Below are positions 9,129 to 17,425 of a DNA stretch of 64,000 bases, one piece after another. Position 1 is the first letter of the stretch, and every line of letters begins with the position of its first letter. The DNA is from Rhizomicrobium sp. (lineage in GTDB: Bacteria > Pseudomonadota > Alphaproteobacteria > Micropepsales > Micropepsaceae), in NCBI GenBank assembly GCA_037200045.1, contig JBBCHM010000002.1, forward strand, positions 186,001 to 250,000. Reading direction: 5' to 3'. Both the position numbers and the translations under genes were made by a program. The notes below the pieces were generated by a model, which was given only the letters and a program-made list of their open reading frames with translations, made no database searches and was not told the origin of the DNA.

Positions 9129-9252
9129 TGTCATGGCCCGCGAATGCGGGCCACCCAGTTGAAGTCTGCGCCGGTTCTGCAGGATTGGGGTGGCCGATAC
9201 CCGGCACCGGAGGCAACGTCACCTGGGTGGCCCGCATTCGCGGGCCATGACA
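9129..9252. repeat. REP/BIME-like paired inverted repeat, copy 2
   Basis: Arms at 9129-9158 and 9223-9252 are inverted copies; each forms TGGCCCGC-GAAT-GCGGGCCA or its complement with loop ATTC. The loop differs from copy 1 (GACT), yet both arms of this copy agree with each other. The centre of about 64 bases is unrelated to the other copies apart from the CAGTTGAA and GTCACCTG edges. It sits directly after the der stop codon. Confidence 0.9.
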
Positions 9253-9512
9253 CCGGGATTGTGTGAGGCGGGCTCAAACACCTTCCGAAAAATAATTTTC
9301 CCCGAAACAAAATATCGTTCGCCGCATCGCAGCGAAAAAACTTATCCACGCAGCAAAATGAATTCCTCCGCGTTCTCCGCGGCTCCGCGTGAATCCTCTG
9401 TCGGATAACCCGCTCTCGAACGCGCGCCGGAAATATTTCCGACCGCCCCTTGAACCGAGTCGGCCTACGCACCAAATCCCACATATCCCCACAATTGAAT
9501 CGAGACCGGCGC
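9253..9512. other. non-coding gap with a Ccgcg-type dispersed motif
   Basis: No gene is supported in these 260 bases. The stretch near 9362-9395 alternates CTCCGCG-type units (CCTCCGCGTTCTCCGCGG, then CTCCGCGTGAA). I recognise this only as a motif often seen in intergenic DNA of proteobacteria. The A/T-rich block before it (9282-9360) is unlike the surrounding high-GC sequence. Confidence 0.4.
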
Positions 9513-10223
9513 TCAGGCCCTGAAGGCCACGAGTTCGCCGTTCTTGGTGTTCGACGGCGAAAGGAGTTCGACGATGAGCGGCGCCACCGCATCCGGCCTC
9601 GGCAACGTATCGGGATCCTCGCCCGGCATCGCCTTGGCGCGCATCGCCGTGCGCATCGCGCCCGGATTGAGCAGGTTCACTTTCACATTCGTCGTCGCGC
9701 ATTCGGCGGCATAGGTGAGCGCCAGCGATTCCACCGCCGCCTTCGCCATCGCATAGCCGCCCCAGAACGGCGTGTGCTTGCGCGCCGCGCCCGACGAGAC
9801 GAACAGCGCGCGCCCGGCATCGGAGGCGCGCAGCAACGGATCGAGCGAGCGGATCAGCCGCCAATTGGCGATGATGTTCGTCTCGACCAGTTCCTGGAAC
9901 ACCTTGGGCTCCAGATGGGACAGCGGCGTCAGGACGCCGAGCGAGCCGGCATTGGCGAGGAAGGCATCGAGCCTGCCCCAGCGCTCATGGATCGACTGGC
10001 CGAGCCGGTCGAGCGCCGCGAAGTCGCGCAGGTTCAGCGGCACCAGGGTCGCCGTGCCGCCGGCCTTCTGGATCGCATCGTCGAGGTCTTCGAGACCGCC
10101 CGTGGTGCGGGCGAGCGCGACGACATGCGCCCCGGCCTTGGCCAGCGCCAGCGCCGCGAAATACCCGATCCCGCGCGATGCGCCGGTGACGAGGGCAATC
10201 TTGTTTTCGAGAGGCTTGGTCAT
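9513..10223 (-). CDS. SDR family oxidoreductase
   Basis: Short-chain dehydrogenase/reductase of 236 residues. It has the Rossmann motif TGASRGIG (about residues 13-20), NAG in LANAGSLG, and the catalytic Ser in LFVSSGAAR. The catalytic YxxxK appears as YAMAK (GGYAMAKAAVES). The substrate is unknown. ATG at 10223 (MTKPLENK) is preferred; ATG at 10229 and an upstream GTG-type frame are alternatives, and no strong ribosome binding site separates them. It lies upstream of a REP-like copy and downstream of purF in the same orientation. Confidence 0.85.
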   Translation of the reverse strand: MTKPLENKIALVTGASRGIGYFAALALAKAGAHVVALARTTGGLEDLDDAIQKAGGTATLVPLNLRDFAALDRLGQSIHERWGRLDAFLANAGSLGVLTPLSHLEPKVFQELVETNIIANWRLIRSLDPLLRASDAGRALFVSSGAARKHTPFWGGYAMAKAAVESLALTYAAECATTNVKVNLLNPGAMRTAMRAKAMPGEDPDTLPRPDAVAPLIVELLSPSNTKNGELVAFRA

Positions 10224-10251
10224 GTTCATCGCTGCCGCAACCACCCACGCT

Positions 10252-10385
10252 TGTCATGGCCCGCGAATGCGGGCCACCCAGTTGAAAACGGCATGCCCTT
10301 TATAATGAGATGGAGAACTTTCGCGCCATGTACTGCAACACTTTGGCGTTGTCACCTGGGTGGCCCGCATTCGCGGGCCATGACA
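10252..10385. repeat. REP/BIME-like paired inverted repeat, copy 3
   Basis: Arms at 10252-10281 and 10356-10385 are inverted copies, with hairpin loops GAAT and ATTC as in copy 2. The centre is 74 bases, longer than in copies 1 and 2, and A/T-richer (TTTATAATGAGATGG). It lies between the SDR gene and purF, immediately downstream of the purF stop, so it could act as a transcript-end hairpin for purF. Confidence 0.9.
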
Positions 10386-10397
10386 GTGGAAAGGTGT

Positions 10398-11867
10398 CTA
10401 CGCCACGTCCGCCAGCAGCGAGAGCTGCCCGCGGCCGGCGCCGCCGGTGATGTCGGTCAGCTCGATCGGATAGGCGCCCGAGAAGCACGCATCGCAGAAC
10501 TGCGGCGCGCCGTTGTTGCGCTTGCCTTCGCCCATCGCGCGATAAAGCCCGTCCATGGTGATGAAGGCGAGGCTGTCGGCGCCGATCAGCCGGCGCATGC
10601 CCTCGACATCCATCTGGTGCGCCAGCAGGTCGGCGGTGTTGGGCGTATCGACGCCGTAGAAGCAGGAATGCGCCGTCGGCGGGCTGGCGACGCGGAAATG
10701 CACTTCGGCGGCGCCGGCGTCGCGCACCATCTGCACGATCTTCTTGGAGGTCGTGCCGCGCACGATGGAATCGTCGATCAGCACGACCCGCTTGCCGGCC
10801 AGCGTGGCGCGGTTGGGATTGTGCTTCTTCTTGACGCCGAAATTGCGGATGCCGTCGGTCGGCTCGATGAAGGTGCGCCCGACATAATGGTTGCGGATGA
10901 TGCCGAGCTCGAAGGGCAGCTTGGCCTCCGCCGCGTAGCCGATCGCCGCCGGAATGGAGGAATCGGGCACCGGGATCACCATGTCGGCGCCGGCCGGCGC
11001 CTCGCGCGCCAGCTCCGCCCCGGTGCGCTTGCGCAGCTCGTAGACGTTGCGGCCCTCGACCACCGAATCGGGCCGCGAGAAATAGATGTATTCGAACACG
11101 CAAAAGCGGTTCGGCTGCTTCTGGAACGGATGATAGCTTTCGATGCCGTCCTTGGTGATGACGATCATCTCGCCCGGCGCCACGTCGCGCACCAACTCGG
11201 CGCCGATGATGTCGAGGGCGCAGGTCTCCGACGCCAGGATATAGGCCTGGTCGAGCTTGCCGAGCACCAGCGGCCGCACGCCCCACGGATCGCGCACGCC
11301 GATCAGCTTCTTGGAGGTCAGCGCGACCAGCGAATAGGCGCCCTCGACCTGTTTCAGCGCGTCGATCAGCCGGTCGACGATCGGCTTGTAGTGGCTGCGC
11401 GCCGCCAGATGGATGATGACCTCGGTGTCGGAGGTCGACTGGAAGATGCGGCCCTCGCCCACCAGCTCGGTGCGCAGCGTGCGCGCATTGGTGAGGTTGC
11501 CGTTATGGGCCAGCGCGAGGCCGCCGCCGGTCAAATCGGCGAACATCGGCTGGATGTTGCGCGGCGCCGAACCGCCCGCCGTCGAATAGCGGTTATGCCC
11601 GATGGCGAAGGAGCCTTTGAGATTGAGGGCGCGGCCGGCGTTCTTGCCGCCGAAGATGTCGCCGACCAGGCCCGGATGGCGCTCCGAGACGAAATGGCCG
11701 TCGTGATAGGTGACGATGCCGGCCGCTTCCTGGCCGCGATGCTGCAGCGCGTGCAGGCCGAGGACGGTCAGCGCGCCGGAATCGGGGTGCCCGAAAACGC
11801 CGAACACGCCGCATTCTTCGTGGAGCTTATCGTCTTGAATATCTTCGCCTTTTGGAAGGCCGGTCAT
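10398..11867 (-). CDS. purF: amidophosphoribosyltransferase
   Basis: First committed step of purine synthesis: PRPP plus glutamine gives 5-phosphoribosylamine. The 489-residue product begins with an 18-residue propeptide before the Ntn nucleophile Cys19 (EECGVFG). The glutaminase domain (HNGNLTNA, HRGQEAAGI) is followed by the PRTase domain with the PRPP loop VVLIDDSIVRGTTSK. Cys residues in SCFYGVD and CDACFSGAYP match the [4Fe-4S]-binding, Bacillus-type PurF. The start overlaps the cvpA stop by four bases, so it ends a radA-cvpA-purF co-translated run. Confidence 0.97.
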   Translation of the reverse strand: MTGLPKGEDIQDDKLHEECGVFGVFGHPDSGALTVLGLHALQHRGQEAAGIVTYHDGHFVSERHPGLVGDIFGGKNAGRALNLKGSFAIGHNRYSTAGGSAPRNIQPMFADLTGGGLALAHNGNLTNARTLRTELVGEGRIFQSTSDTEVIIHLAARSHYKPIVDRLIDALKQVEGAYSLVALTSKKLIGVRDPWGVRPLVLGKLDQAYILASETCALDIIGAELVRDVAPGEMIVITKDGIESYHPFQKQPNRFCVFEYIYFSRPDSVVEGRNVYELRKRTGAELAREAPAGADMVIPVPDSSIPAAIGYAAEAKLPFELGIIRNHYVGRTFIEPTDGIRNFGVKKKHNPNRATLAGKRVVLIDDSIVRGTTSKKIVQMVRDAGAAEVHFRVASPPTAHSCFYGVDTPNTADLLAHQMDVEGMRRLIGADSLAFITMDGLYRAMGEGKRNNGAPQFCDACFSGAYPIELTDITGGAGRGQLSLLADVA

Positions 11868-12559
11868 CGGCTGCCGCTACCGTTACTGCCAGTCGCCTCG
11901 AAAAGTCGGTCTAGCGCATGGCGGTCCTGGGCGCCATAGCCCTTTTTGTGCTTCTTGCGGCCGTCCGGCTTGGCCGCGGGATGGACCGGATGCGCGACAT
12001 GGGCCGGGGCGCGCAGCAGATCGTCGATGCTCGTGGGCTTGGGTCCGGACGACGGCGCGACCGGCTCGCGGCGATCGCGGTCGGGAACCAGGGCCAGCAG
12101 CACCTCGGCGGAGCTTTGGATCATCGGCAGCGAGCGCGCTCCGGTCAGCCAATAGGGCTGGGAATGGATCGGCACGAAGGCCGTGAACACCAGATAGGCG
12201 ATGCCGAGGATGGCGAGGCCGCGCACGATGCCGAAGGTCGCGCCCAGCACGCGGTCGAGCGGGCCGACCGGCGAGCGTTTCACGCCTTCGGAGAAACGGT
12301 GGCTCGCGAATTGGATCGGAATAAAGACGGCGACGAACACGATGGCGTAGCCGGCGACGGTCGCGATCCAGTCCGTCGCGATCAGCGAATGCGCCAGCCG
12401 CGCGACCCAGGGTCCGAGATAGAGCGACGCGAAGGCCGCCGCCGCCCAGGCGACGATGCCGAGGGTTTCCGACACGAAGCCGCGCCAGGCCGCATAAGCC
12501 GCCGACCCCAGAATGACGAGCACCACCAGGAGATCGACGAAGGAGAAGGCGAGACTCAT
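11864..12559 (-). CDS. cvpA: CvpA family membrane protein
   Basis: A 231-residue membrane protein with four predicted TM helices at about 5-25, 33-53, 67-85 and 105-130. It carries the CvpA motif AYAAWRGFVSETLGIVAWAAA near the N-terminus and GPLDRVLGATFGIVRG in the middle. The C-terminal 70 residues are a soluble Pro/His/Lys-rich tail (HVAHPVHPAAKPDGRKKHKKG). CvpA was named for colicin V production and is commonly placed next to purF, as here. It overlaps both neighbours by ATGA, downstream of radA and upstream of purF. Confidence 0.92.
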   Translation of the reverse strand: MSLAFSFVDLLVVLVILGSAAYAAWRGFVSETLGIVAWAAAAFASLYLGPWVARLAHSLIATDWIATVAGYAIVFVAVFIPIQFASHRFSEGVKRSPVGPLDRVLGATFGIVRGLAILGIAYLVFTAFVPIHSQPYWLTGARSLPMIQSSAEVLLALVPDRDRREPVAPSSGPKPTSIDDLLRAPAHVAHPVHPAAKPDGRKKHKKGYGAQDRHALDRLFEATGSNGSGSR

Positions 12560-13944
12560 GCGTTTATTGTACCACGGCGCGGCGCCGCGGAGACTGTGCC
12601 AAACAGCTCAATCAACTCCGTAACATCCCGTATGGGGCGAAGCGCCAGGCCCGCGCCCTCGATCTTGGTGCCGGCCGGCACCACGGCGGTGGAAAAGCCC
12701 AGCTTTGCGGCTTCCTTGAGGCGCAGTTCGGCTTGCGGCGCCGGCCGCACATCGCCGGAAAGGCTGATTTCGCCGAAAAACACGGTTTCGCGCGGCAGCG
12801 CCTGGCCGGCATGGGAGGAGACCAGCGCCGCCGCGACCGCGAGATCGGCCGCCGGCTCGCCGACTTTCAAGCCCCCGGCGACGTTCAGATAGACGTCGGA
12901 GGCGCTGATGCCGACCCCGCCACGCGCGTCGAGCACCGCCAGGATCATGGCGAGGCGCCCGGTGTCCCAGCCGACCACGGCGCGGCGCGGCGAGCCATAG
13001 CCGGCGGCGGCGACGAGGGCCTGGATCTCGACCAGCAGCGGCCGCGTGCCTTCCAGCCCGGCGAACACCGCGGTGCCGGGCGAAGTCGAATTGCGGTCGC
13101 CGAGGAACAGCGCCGACGGATTGGCGACCTCGGCGAGGCCCTTGCCGGTCATCTCGAACACGCCGATCTCGTCGGTCGGCCCGAAACGGTTCTTCACCGC
13201 GCGCAGGACGCGGAAGTGATGACCGCGCTCGCCCTCGAAATAGAGCACCGCGTCGACCAGATGCTCGACCGCCTTGGGTCCGGCGATCTGGCCGTCCTTG
13301 GTGACATGGCCCACGAGAATCACGGCGGCGCCCGACGCCTTGGCGTAGCGAACGAGATCGAAGGAAGCGGTGCGTACCTGGGCAATGGTGCCGGGCGCCG
13401 CTTCCAGCGCACCGGTCCAGATCGTCTGGATCGAATCGATGGCGACGATGTCGGGCCGCTTGCCGCCTTCCAGCGTGGCGAGGATGTCCTCGATATTGGT
13501 GGCGGCGCCGAGCGCCACCGGCACGTCGGAGACGCCCATGCGCGCGGCGCGCAGCCGGACCTGCGCCATCGCCTCCTCGCCGGAGATATAGACCGCGCTG
13601 CCGCCCCTCGCCGCGAAGGAGGCCAGCGCCTGGAGGATCAACGTGGACTTGCCGACGCCCGGATCGCCGCCGATCAGCAGGGCCGAGCCCGGCACGATGC
13701 CGCCGCCGGCGACCCGGTCGAACTCGGCGATGCCGGTGACGCGGCGCGGCGGCGCGGCATCCTCGGTCTTGAGGTCTTCGAGCGCGAATTTGCGGCCGCG
13801 CACGCGCTTGGCCGCGCCGGCGCCGATCGGCGCGGGGGCGCCTTCCTCGGTGATGGTGTTCCAGCCGCCGCACGCCTCGCAGCGCCCGGACCATTTGGAA
13901 TGGACGGCGCCGCAGGACTGGCAGACGAAGGAGGCTTTGGCCAT
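12556..13944 (-). CDS. radA: DNA repair protein RadA
   Basis: RecA-like helicase for branch migration in recombination. The 462-residue product has an N-terminal C4 zinc ribbon (CQSCGAVHSKWSGRCEACGGW spans residues 8-28) and Walker A GDPGVGKS (about 93-100). The RadA signature KNRFGP follows, then a C-terminal Lon-protease-like domain (GISASDVYLNVAGGLKVGEP, then VSSHAGQALPRETVFFGEI). Length is normal. It heads the radA-cvpA-purF overlap chain on the minus strand; the stop shares ATGA with the cvpA start. Confidence 0.96.
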   Translation of the reverse strand: MAKASFVCQSCGAVHSKWSGRCEACGGWNTITEEGAPAPIGAGAAKRVRGRKFALEDLKTEDAAPPRRVTGIAEFDRVAGGGIVPGSALLIGGDPGVGKSTLILQALASFAARGGSAVYISGEEAMAQVRLRAARMGVSDVPVALGAATNIEDILATLEGGKRPDIVAIDSIQTIWTGALEAAPGTIAQVRTASFDLVRYAKASGAAVILVGHVTKDGQIAGPKAVEHLVDAVLYFEGERGHHFRVLRAVKNRFGPTDEIGVFEMTGKGLAEVANPSALFLGDRNSTSPGTAVFAGLEGTRPLLVEIQALVAAAGYGSPRRAVVGWDTGRLAMILAVLDARGGVGISASDVYLNVAGGLKVGEPAADLAVAAALVSSHAGQALPRETVFFGEISLSGDVRPAPQAELRLKEAAKLGFSTAVVPAGTKIEGAGLALRPIRDVTELIELFGTVSAAPRRGTINA

Positions 13945-13975
13945 GATTCCGTTCTAGCACACCTGTCAAGGCGGC

Positions 13976-14188
13976 CTACTTGTCCTCGGAATAATGGAAC
14001 ACGCTCTCCAGCGGCTGGCCGAACACGGCGGCGATTCGGAAGGCGGCCTCGAGCGACGGCGAGTATTTGCCCTGCTCGATCGCGTTCACCGTCTGGCGCG
14101 TGACGCCGATCCTTTCGGCCAGTTGCTGTTGCGTCATCTCGCCATGTTCGAAGCGCAGGCGCCGGATCTCGTTCCGTATCGTGGCCAT
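13976..14188 (-). CDS. XRE family transcriptional regulator (single HTH)
   Basis: A 70-residue helix-turn-helix protein: MATIRNEIRRLRFEHGEMTQ, then QQLAERIGVTRQTVNAIEQGKYSPSLEAAF. It belongs to the very short YozG/Cro-type XRE group, which typically regulates the membrane-protein gene beside it. I take the ATG at 14188; an open frame to 14269 would add 27 residues overlapping the upstream gene. It begins one base after the stop of the membrane-protein gene, so the pair is translated together. Confidence 0.85.
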   Translation of the reverse strand: MATIRNEIRRLRFEHGEMTQQQLAERIGVTRQTVNAIEQGKYSPSLEAAFRIAAVFGQPLESVFHYSEDK

Positions 14189-14189
14189 G

Positions 14190-14603
14190 TCAGGCGCCGC
14201 GCCGGTATTGAACGATCGAACCGGCCTGACGCAGCGCCTCGGCCGCCACGAGAAGAAACAGCAACGCATTGATGTTGAAGACGACCGACGGATAGAACGC
14301 GCCGACGGCGCAAACCGACAAAACGCCCATCGCCAGTCCGAAATAGCCGATGCGGATCGCCCGAAGCTCGATCAGCTTCTCGCGTTCGTCGCGCGGCGCC
14401 TGCGCGTCCTTGGGCGAGAAGATCGCTGCAACCACGATCAGCGCGACCTGAACGATCACCAGCGCGACAATCGTCCCGATGAGGCTGCCCAAATGGAAGC
14501 TGCCCATCTGCTGCCCGGTGCGAACGACCGACCAGAAATAGAGCCCGTAGATGATCAGCGTCGACAGCAACGAAATCCACGCAGTTTTCTCGCGAAATGC
14601 CAT
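14190..14603 (-). CDS. four-TM membrane protein paired with XRE regulator
   Basis: A 137-residue protein with four predicted TM helices at about residues 8-26, 38-62, 85-105 and 110-125, joined by a short charged cytoplasmic loop (SPKDAQAPRDEREKLIELRA). This layout, followed immediately by a one-domain XRE gene, recurs widely as a DUF2178-like membrane protein plus regulator. The role is unknown. The promoter region upstream (14604-14721) carries a palindrome and a TTGACA box, fitting autoregulation of the two-gene operon. Confidence 0.7.
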   Translation of the reverse strand: MAFREKTAWISLLSTLIIYGLYFWSVVRTGQQMGSFHLGSLIGTIVALVIVQVALIVVAAIFSPKDAQAPRDEREKLIELRAIRIGYFGLAMGVLSVCAVGAFYPSVVFNINALLFLLVAAEALRQAGSIVQYRRGA

Positions 14604-14615
14604 GGAAAGGCTCTT

Positions 14616-14666
14616 TCATGTCTATATTTCGAGACATGATGTAATATATATCATACTTAATGTCAA
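14616..14666 (-). promoter_or_regulatory. operator/promoter of the membrane protein-XRE operon
   Basis: A perfect 7-base inverted repeat TCATGTC-N10-GACATGA lies at 14616-14639, 13 bases upstream of the ATG at 14603. Further upstream on the minus strand is TTGACA (14661-14666) inside an A/T-rich block with TATGAT and TATATT. The whole block is A/T-rich against high-GC surroundings. Likely XRE binding site overlapping or following the promoter; the exact -10 is not clear. Confidence 0.5.
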
Positions 14667-14721
14667 GTATTTTTTACATTACGCGCGCCCGAAACCGCGC
14701 GCCATGCCGATCGCCACGGCC

Positions 14722-15489
14722 TTACGCCTTCACTTCCATCTTGATCGGGCCTTCGGCGCGGCCGTGGATGAACTGGTCGACATAGGGATTGCCGCTGTTG
14801 TCGATGTCCTTGGTCGGGCCGTTCCAGATGATCTTGCCCTTGTAGAGCATGGCGATCCGGTCGGCGATCTTGCGGGCGCTCGTCATGTCGTGGGTGATCG
14901 ACAGCGTCGAGGCGCCGACATCCTTCACCGTGTCGACGATCAGATTGTTGATCACGTCGGCCATGATTGGGTCGAGGCCGGTGGTCGGCTCGTCGAAGAA
15001 GATGATCTCCGGATCGGCGGCGATGGCGCGGGCGAGGCCGACGCGCTTCTGCATGCCGCCCGACAATTCGGCCGGCGACAGGTTGGCCACTTCGGCGCCG
15101 AGGCCGACCTTGGCGAGCTTCTGGATCGCGATCTCGCGCGCCGGCTTGCGCGCCATGCCGCGGCCCTGGATCAGGCCGAACGCGACGTTCTCCCAGACAG
15201 TGAGCGAATCGAACAGCGCGGCGGCCTGGAACAGCATGCCGAACTTCTTCAGCATCTGGTCGCGGGCCCGACCGCGCAGATGGGTGACTTCCTTGCCGTC
15301 GACGAAGATCTGCCCCGCATCGGGCTTGAGGATGCCGAGCACGCATTTGATCGTCACCGACTTGCCGGTGCCCGAGCCGCCGATCACCACCAGCGACTGG
15401 CCGGGCTCCAGCACGAGGTCGATGCCGTCCAGCACCACCTTGGGCCCGAAGGACTTCTTGACGCCGCGCAACTCGATCTTCGGGGTCAT
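14722..15489 (-). CDS. mlaF: ABC transporter ATP-binding protein, MlaF type
   Basis: ATPase of an Mla/MCE-type retrograde phospholipid ABC transporter at the inner membrane. The 255-residue product has Walker A GGSGTGKSV (about 38-46), Q-loop FQAAALFDSLTVWENV, signature LSGGMQKRV and Walker B IIFFDEPTTGLD. The D-P-I-M after the D-loop and the C-terminal VDQFIHGRAEGPI are typical of MlaF. The ATG at 15489 overlaps the mlaE stop by four bases. No mlaD, mlaC or mlaB gene follows; the next gene downstream is the unrelated membrane/XRE pair. Confidence 0.93.
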   Translation of the reverse strand: MTPKIELRGVKKSFGPKVVLDGIDLVLEPGQSLVVIGGSGTGKSVTIKCVLGILKPDAGQIFVDGKEVTHLRGRARDQMLKKFGMLFQAAALFDSLTVWENVAFGLIQGRGMARKPAREIAIQKLAKVGLGAEVANLSPAELSGGMQKRVGLARAIAADPEIIFFDEPTTGLDPIMADVINNLIVDTVKDVGASTLSITHDMTSARKIADRIAMLYKGKIIWNGPTKDIDNSGNPYVDQFIHGRAEGPIKMEVKA

Positions 15490-16259
15490 TTGTTGAATAG
15501 GATGGAGGTGAGGACGTAGTTGGCGGCCAGGATCAGGATCGAGGCCGACACCACCGCGTTGGTAGTCGCGGCGCCCACGCCCTGCGCGCCGCCCTTGGAA
15601 TGGAAGCCGTTGTAGCAGCCCATCAGCGCGATGATGAAGCCGAACACCGCCGCCTTGTAGAGGCCGCTCATCACGTCCTGGGTGGTCATGAAGTCGACGG
15701 TGTTCTTGAGATAGATGCCGCCGGTGAAGCCCAGCGTCTGCGTCGCCACGACATAGCCGCCCATCACGCCGATGATGTCGGCGACCGCAACCAGGACCGG
15801 CATGGAAATCACCGCCGCGACCAGCCGCGGCACGACGAGATATTTGATCGGGTTCGTGGCCAGCGTCGTCAGCGCGTCGATCTGTTCGGTCACCCGCATC
15901 GTGCCGATCTCGGCGGCGATGGCGGCGGCGACGCGGCCGGCCACCATCAGCCCGGCGATGATCGGCCCCAATTCGCGCGTGATGCCGAGCACCACGATCT
16001 GCGGCACGAAAGACTCCGCGCCATAGCGGTTGCCGCCGAGATAGATCTGCAGCGCCAGCGCGCCGCCAGTGAAGAAGGCGGTGAGGCCCACCACGGGCAG
16101 CGAGAAATAACCGATCAGCAGGAACTGACGCAGAATATGCCACCAGTAGATCGGCGGGCGGAAAATGCCGGTGATCGCCGACCAGGTGAACAGGCTCAGC
16201 CGGCCGATCTGCGCCAGGAGAAGGAGGACGGCGCGGCCGATGGGTGCGAAAATGTTCAT
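15486..16259 (-). CDS. mlaE: ABC transporter permease, MlaE type
   Basis: Inner-membrane permease of the Mla lipid transporter. The 257-residue product shows the family segments FFTGGALALQ, RELGPIIAGLMVAGRVAAAIAAEIGTM (the coupling helix region near residues 93-120), TNPIKYLVVPR, and GCYNGFHSKGGAQGVG near the C-terminus. Five to six TM helices are predicted. It overlaps alr upstream and mlaF downstream by ATGA each, giving an alr-mlaE-mlaF co-translated set. Confidence 0.93.
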   Translation of the reverse strand: MNIFAPIGRAVLLLLAQIGRLSLFTWSAITGIFRPPIYWWHILRQFLLIGYFSLPVVGLTAFFTGGALALQIYLGGNRYGAESFVPQIVVLGITRELGPIIAGLMVAGRVAAAIAAEIGTMRVTEQIDALTTLATNPIKYLVVPRLVAAVISMPVLVAVADIIGVMGGYVVATQTLGFTGGIYLKNTVDFMTTQDVMSGLYKAAVFGFIIALMGCYNGFHSKGGAQGVGAATTNAVVSASILILAANYVLTSILFNK

Positions 16260-17365
16260 GTCGCCTGGCCCGTATAGCGGCGCGGCACGCGCGGCGCGGT
16301 CGCGGTGAGAATTTCGTAGGCCGCGGTGTCCGCGGCGCTTGCAACCTCTTCGAGGCTGATCGTATCGCCGAAGAACTCGGCCTCCGCGTCGGTCGAGAGC
16401 GCGGCGAGCGGCACATCGGTCGCATCCAGCGTCACGAGGTCCATCGACACGCGGCCCGCGACCGGGGCGCGCACGCCGGCGATGGCCGCAACGCCGCGAT
16501 TGCCGATGGCCCGCATCACCCCGTCCGCATACCCCAAGGCCACGGTGGCAATCACCGTGGGCCGCTTCGCCCGGAAGCTGGCTCCGTATCCAACGCTGTC
16601 ACCCCTGTCAATTCGGCGGATCTGGAGCACGCGCGCGCTGAGCACGGCGGCGACCGCGAACGGATTTTGCGCCGCATGCTGAACGTTGCCGCCATAGAGC
16701 CCGATGCCCGGCCGCACCATGTCGAAGGCATAGTCCTTGCCGAGCAGAACGCCGCCCGAGGAGGCGAGGCTCGCCGGCGCCGGCGGCAGCATGGCGAGCG
16801 CGGTCTTGAAGCGGTCGAGCTGGATGCGGTTCATCTTCGCTTCCACGTCATCGGCGCAGGCCAGATGGCTGACCCAGAGCACGATGCGCAGGCCTTCGAG
16901 GCGTTTGCGCCAGTCGGAGGCGAGCGCCGAAAGCTCGTCGCCGGGAAGTCCCAGACGGTTCATGCCGGTGTCGATATGGATCGCGGCTTCGAGCACCGTC
17001 CTGGTCTCGCGCGCCGCGGCGGACCAGCCGGCGATCTCTGCCAGCGAATTGAGCACCGGCGTCAGGCGATGCTCGATCAGGGCCGGCACCGTGTCGGGCG
17101 CCGCGCCGTCGAGGACGAAGATGCGGGCCGACGGCGCGACCGCGCGCAGGGCGATGCCCTCTTCCAGGCGTGCCACGAAGAAGGTGTCGCAGCCGGCGGC
17201 CGACAGGGCCCGCGTGACCGGCTCGGCGCCCATGCCATAGGCATCGGCCTTGACCACGCCCGCCACGGCGGCCGGGCCAGCCAGCCGCTGGCACAGGCGA
17301 TAATTCGCCACGATCGCGTCCAACCGCACGGTCAGGCGCGCCGCCTCGAAGTCGGGATTGCTCAT
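16256..17365 (-). CDS. alr: alanine racemase
   Basis: PLP enzyme converting L-Ala to D-Ala for peptidoglycan. The 369-residue product has the PLP-lysine motif VVKADAYGMG (Lys about residue 38), HIDTGMNRLG, and SSGGVLL. MVRPGIGLYGG, the second catalytic Tyr in VGYGASF and GRVSMDL near the C-terminus follow. ATG at 17365 (MSNPDFEAARL) is preferred; the frame opens 12 codons earlier at 17401. Placement directly upstream of mlaE with a 4-base overlap ties cell-wall and envelope-lipid genes into one transcript. Confidence 0.95.
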   Translation of the reverse strand: MSNPDFEAARLTVRLDAIVANYRLCQRLAGPAAVAGVVKADAYGMGAEPVTRALSAAGCDTFFVARLEEGIALRAVAPSARIFVLDGAAPDTVPALIEHRLTPVLNSLAEIAGWSAAARETRTVLEAAIHIDTGMNRLGLPGDELSALASDWRKRLEGLRIVLWVSHLACADDVEAKMNRIQLDRFKTALAMLPPAPASLASSGGVLLGKDYAFDMVRPGIGLYGGNVQHAAQNPFAVAAVLSARVLQIRRIDRGDSVGYGASFRAKRPTVIATVALGYADGVMRAIGNRGVAAIAGVRAPVAGRVSMDLVTLDATDVPLAALSTDAEAEFFGDTISLEEVASAADTAAYEILTATAPRVPRRYTGQAT

Positions 17366-17425
17366 GGGCCGGACAATGCCGGGGTGCCGGGGCGGCGTCA
17401 AAGCCTGCCCGGTCGCAGGGGTTTT

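Noticed and set aside
9131..9864. Overlapping minus frames of 153 and 196 codons running from the SDR gene into copy 2 of the repeat
   Set aside because: They cross a repeat arm and a dispersed intergenic motif and are shadows of the SDR gene.
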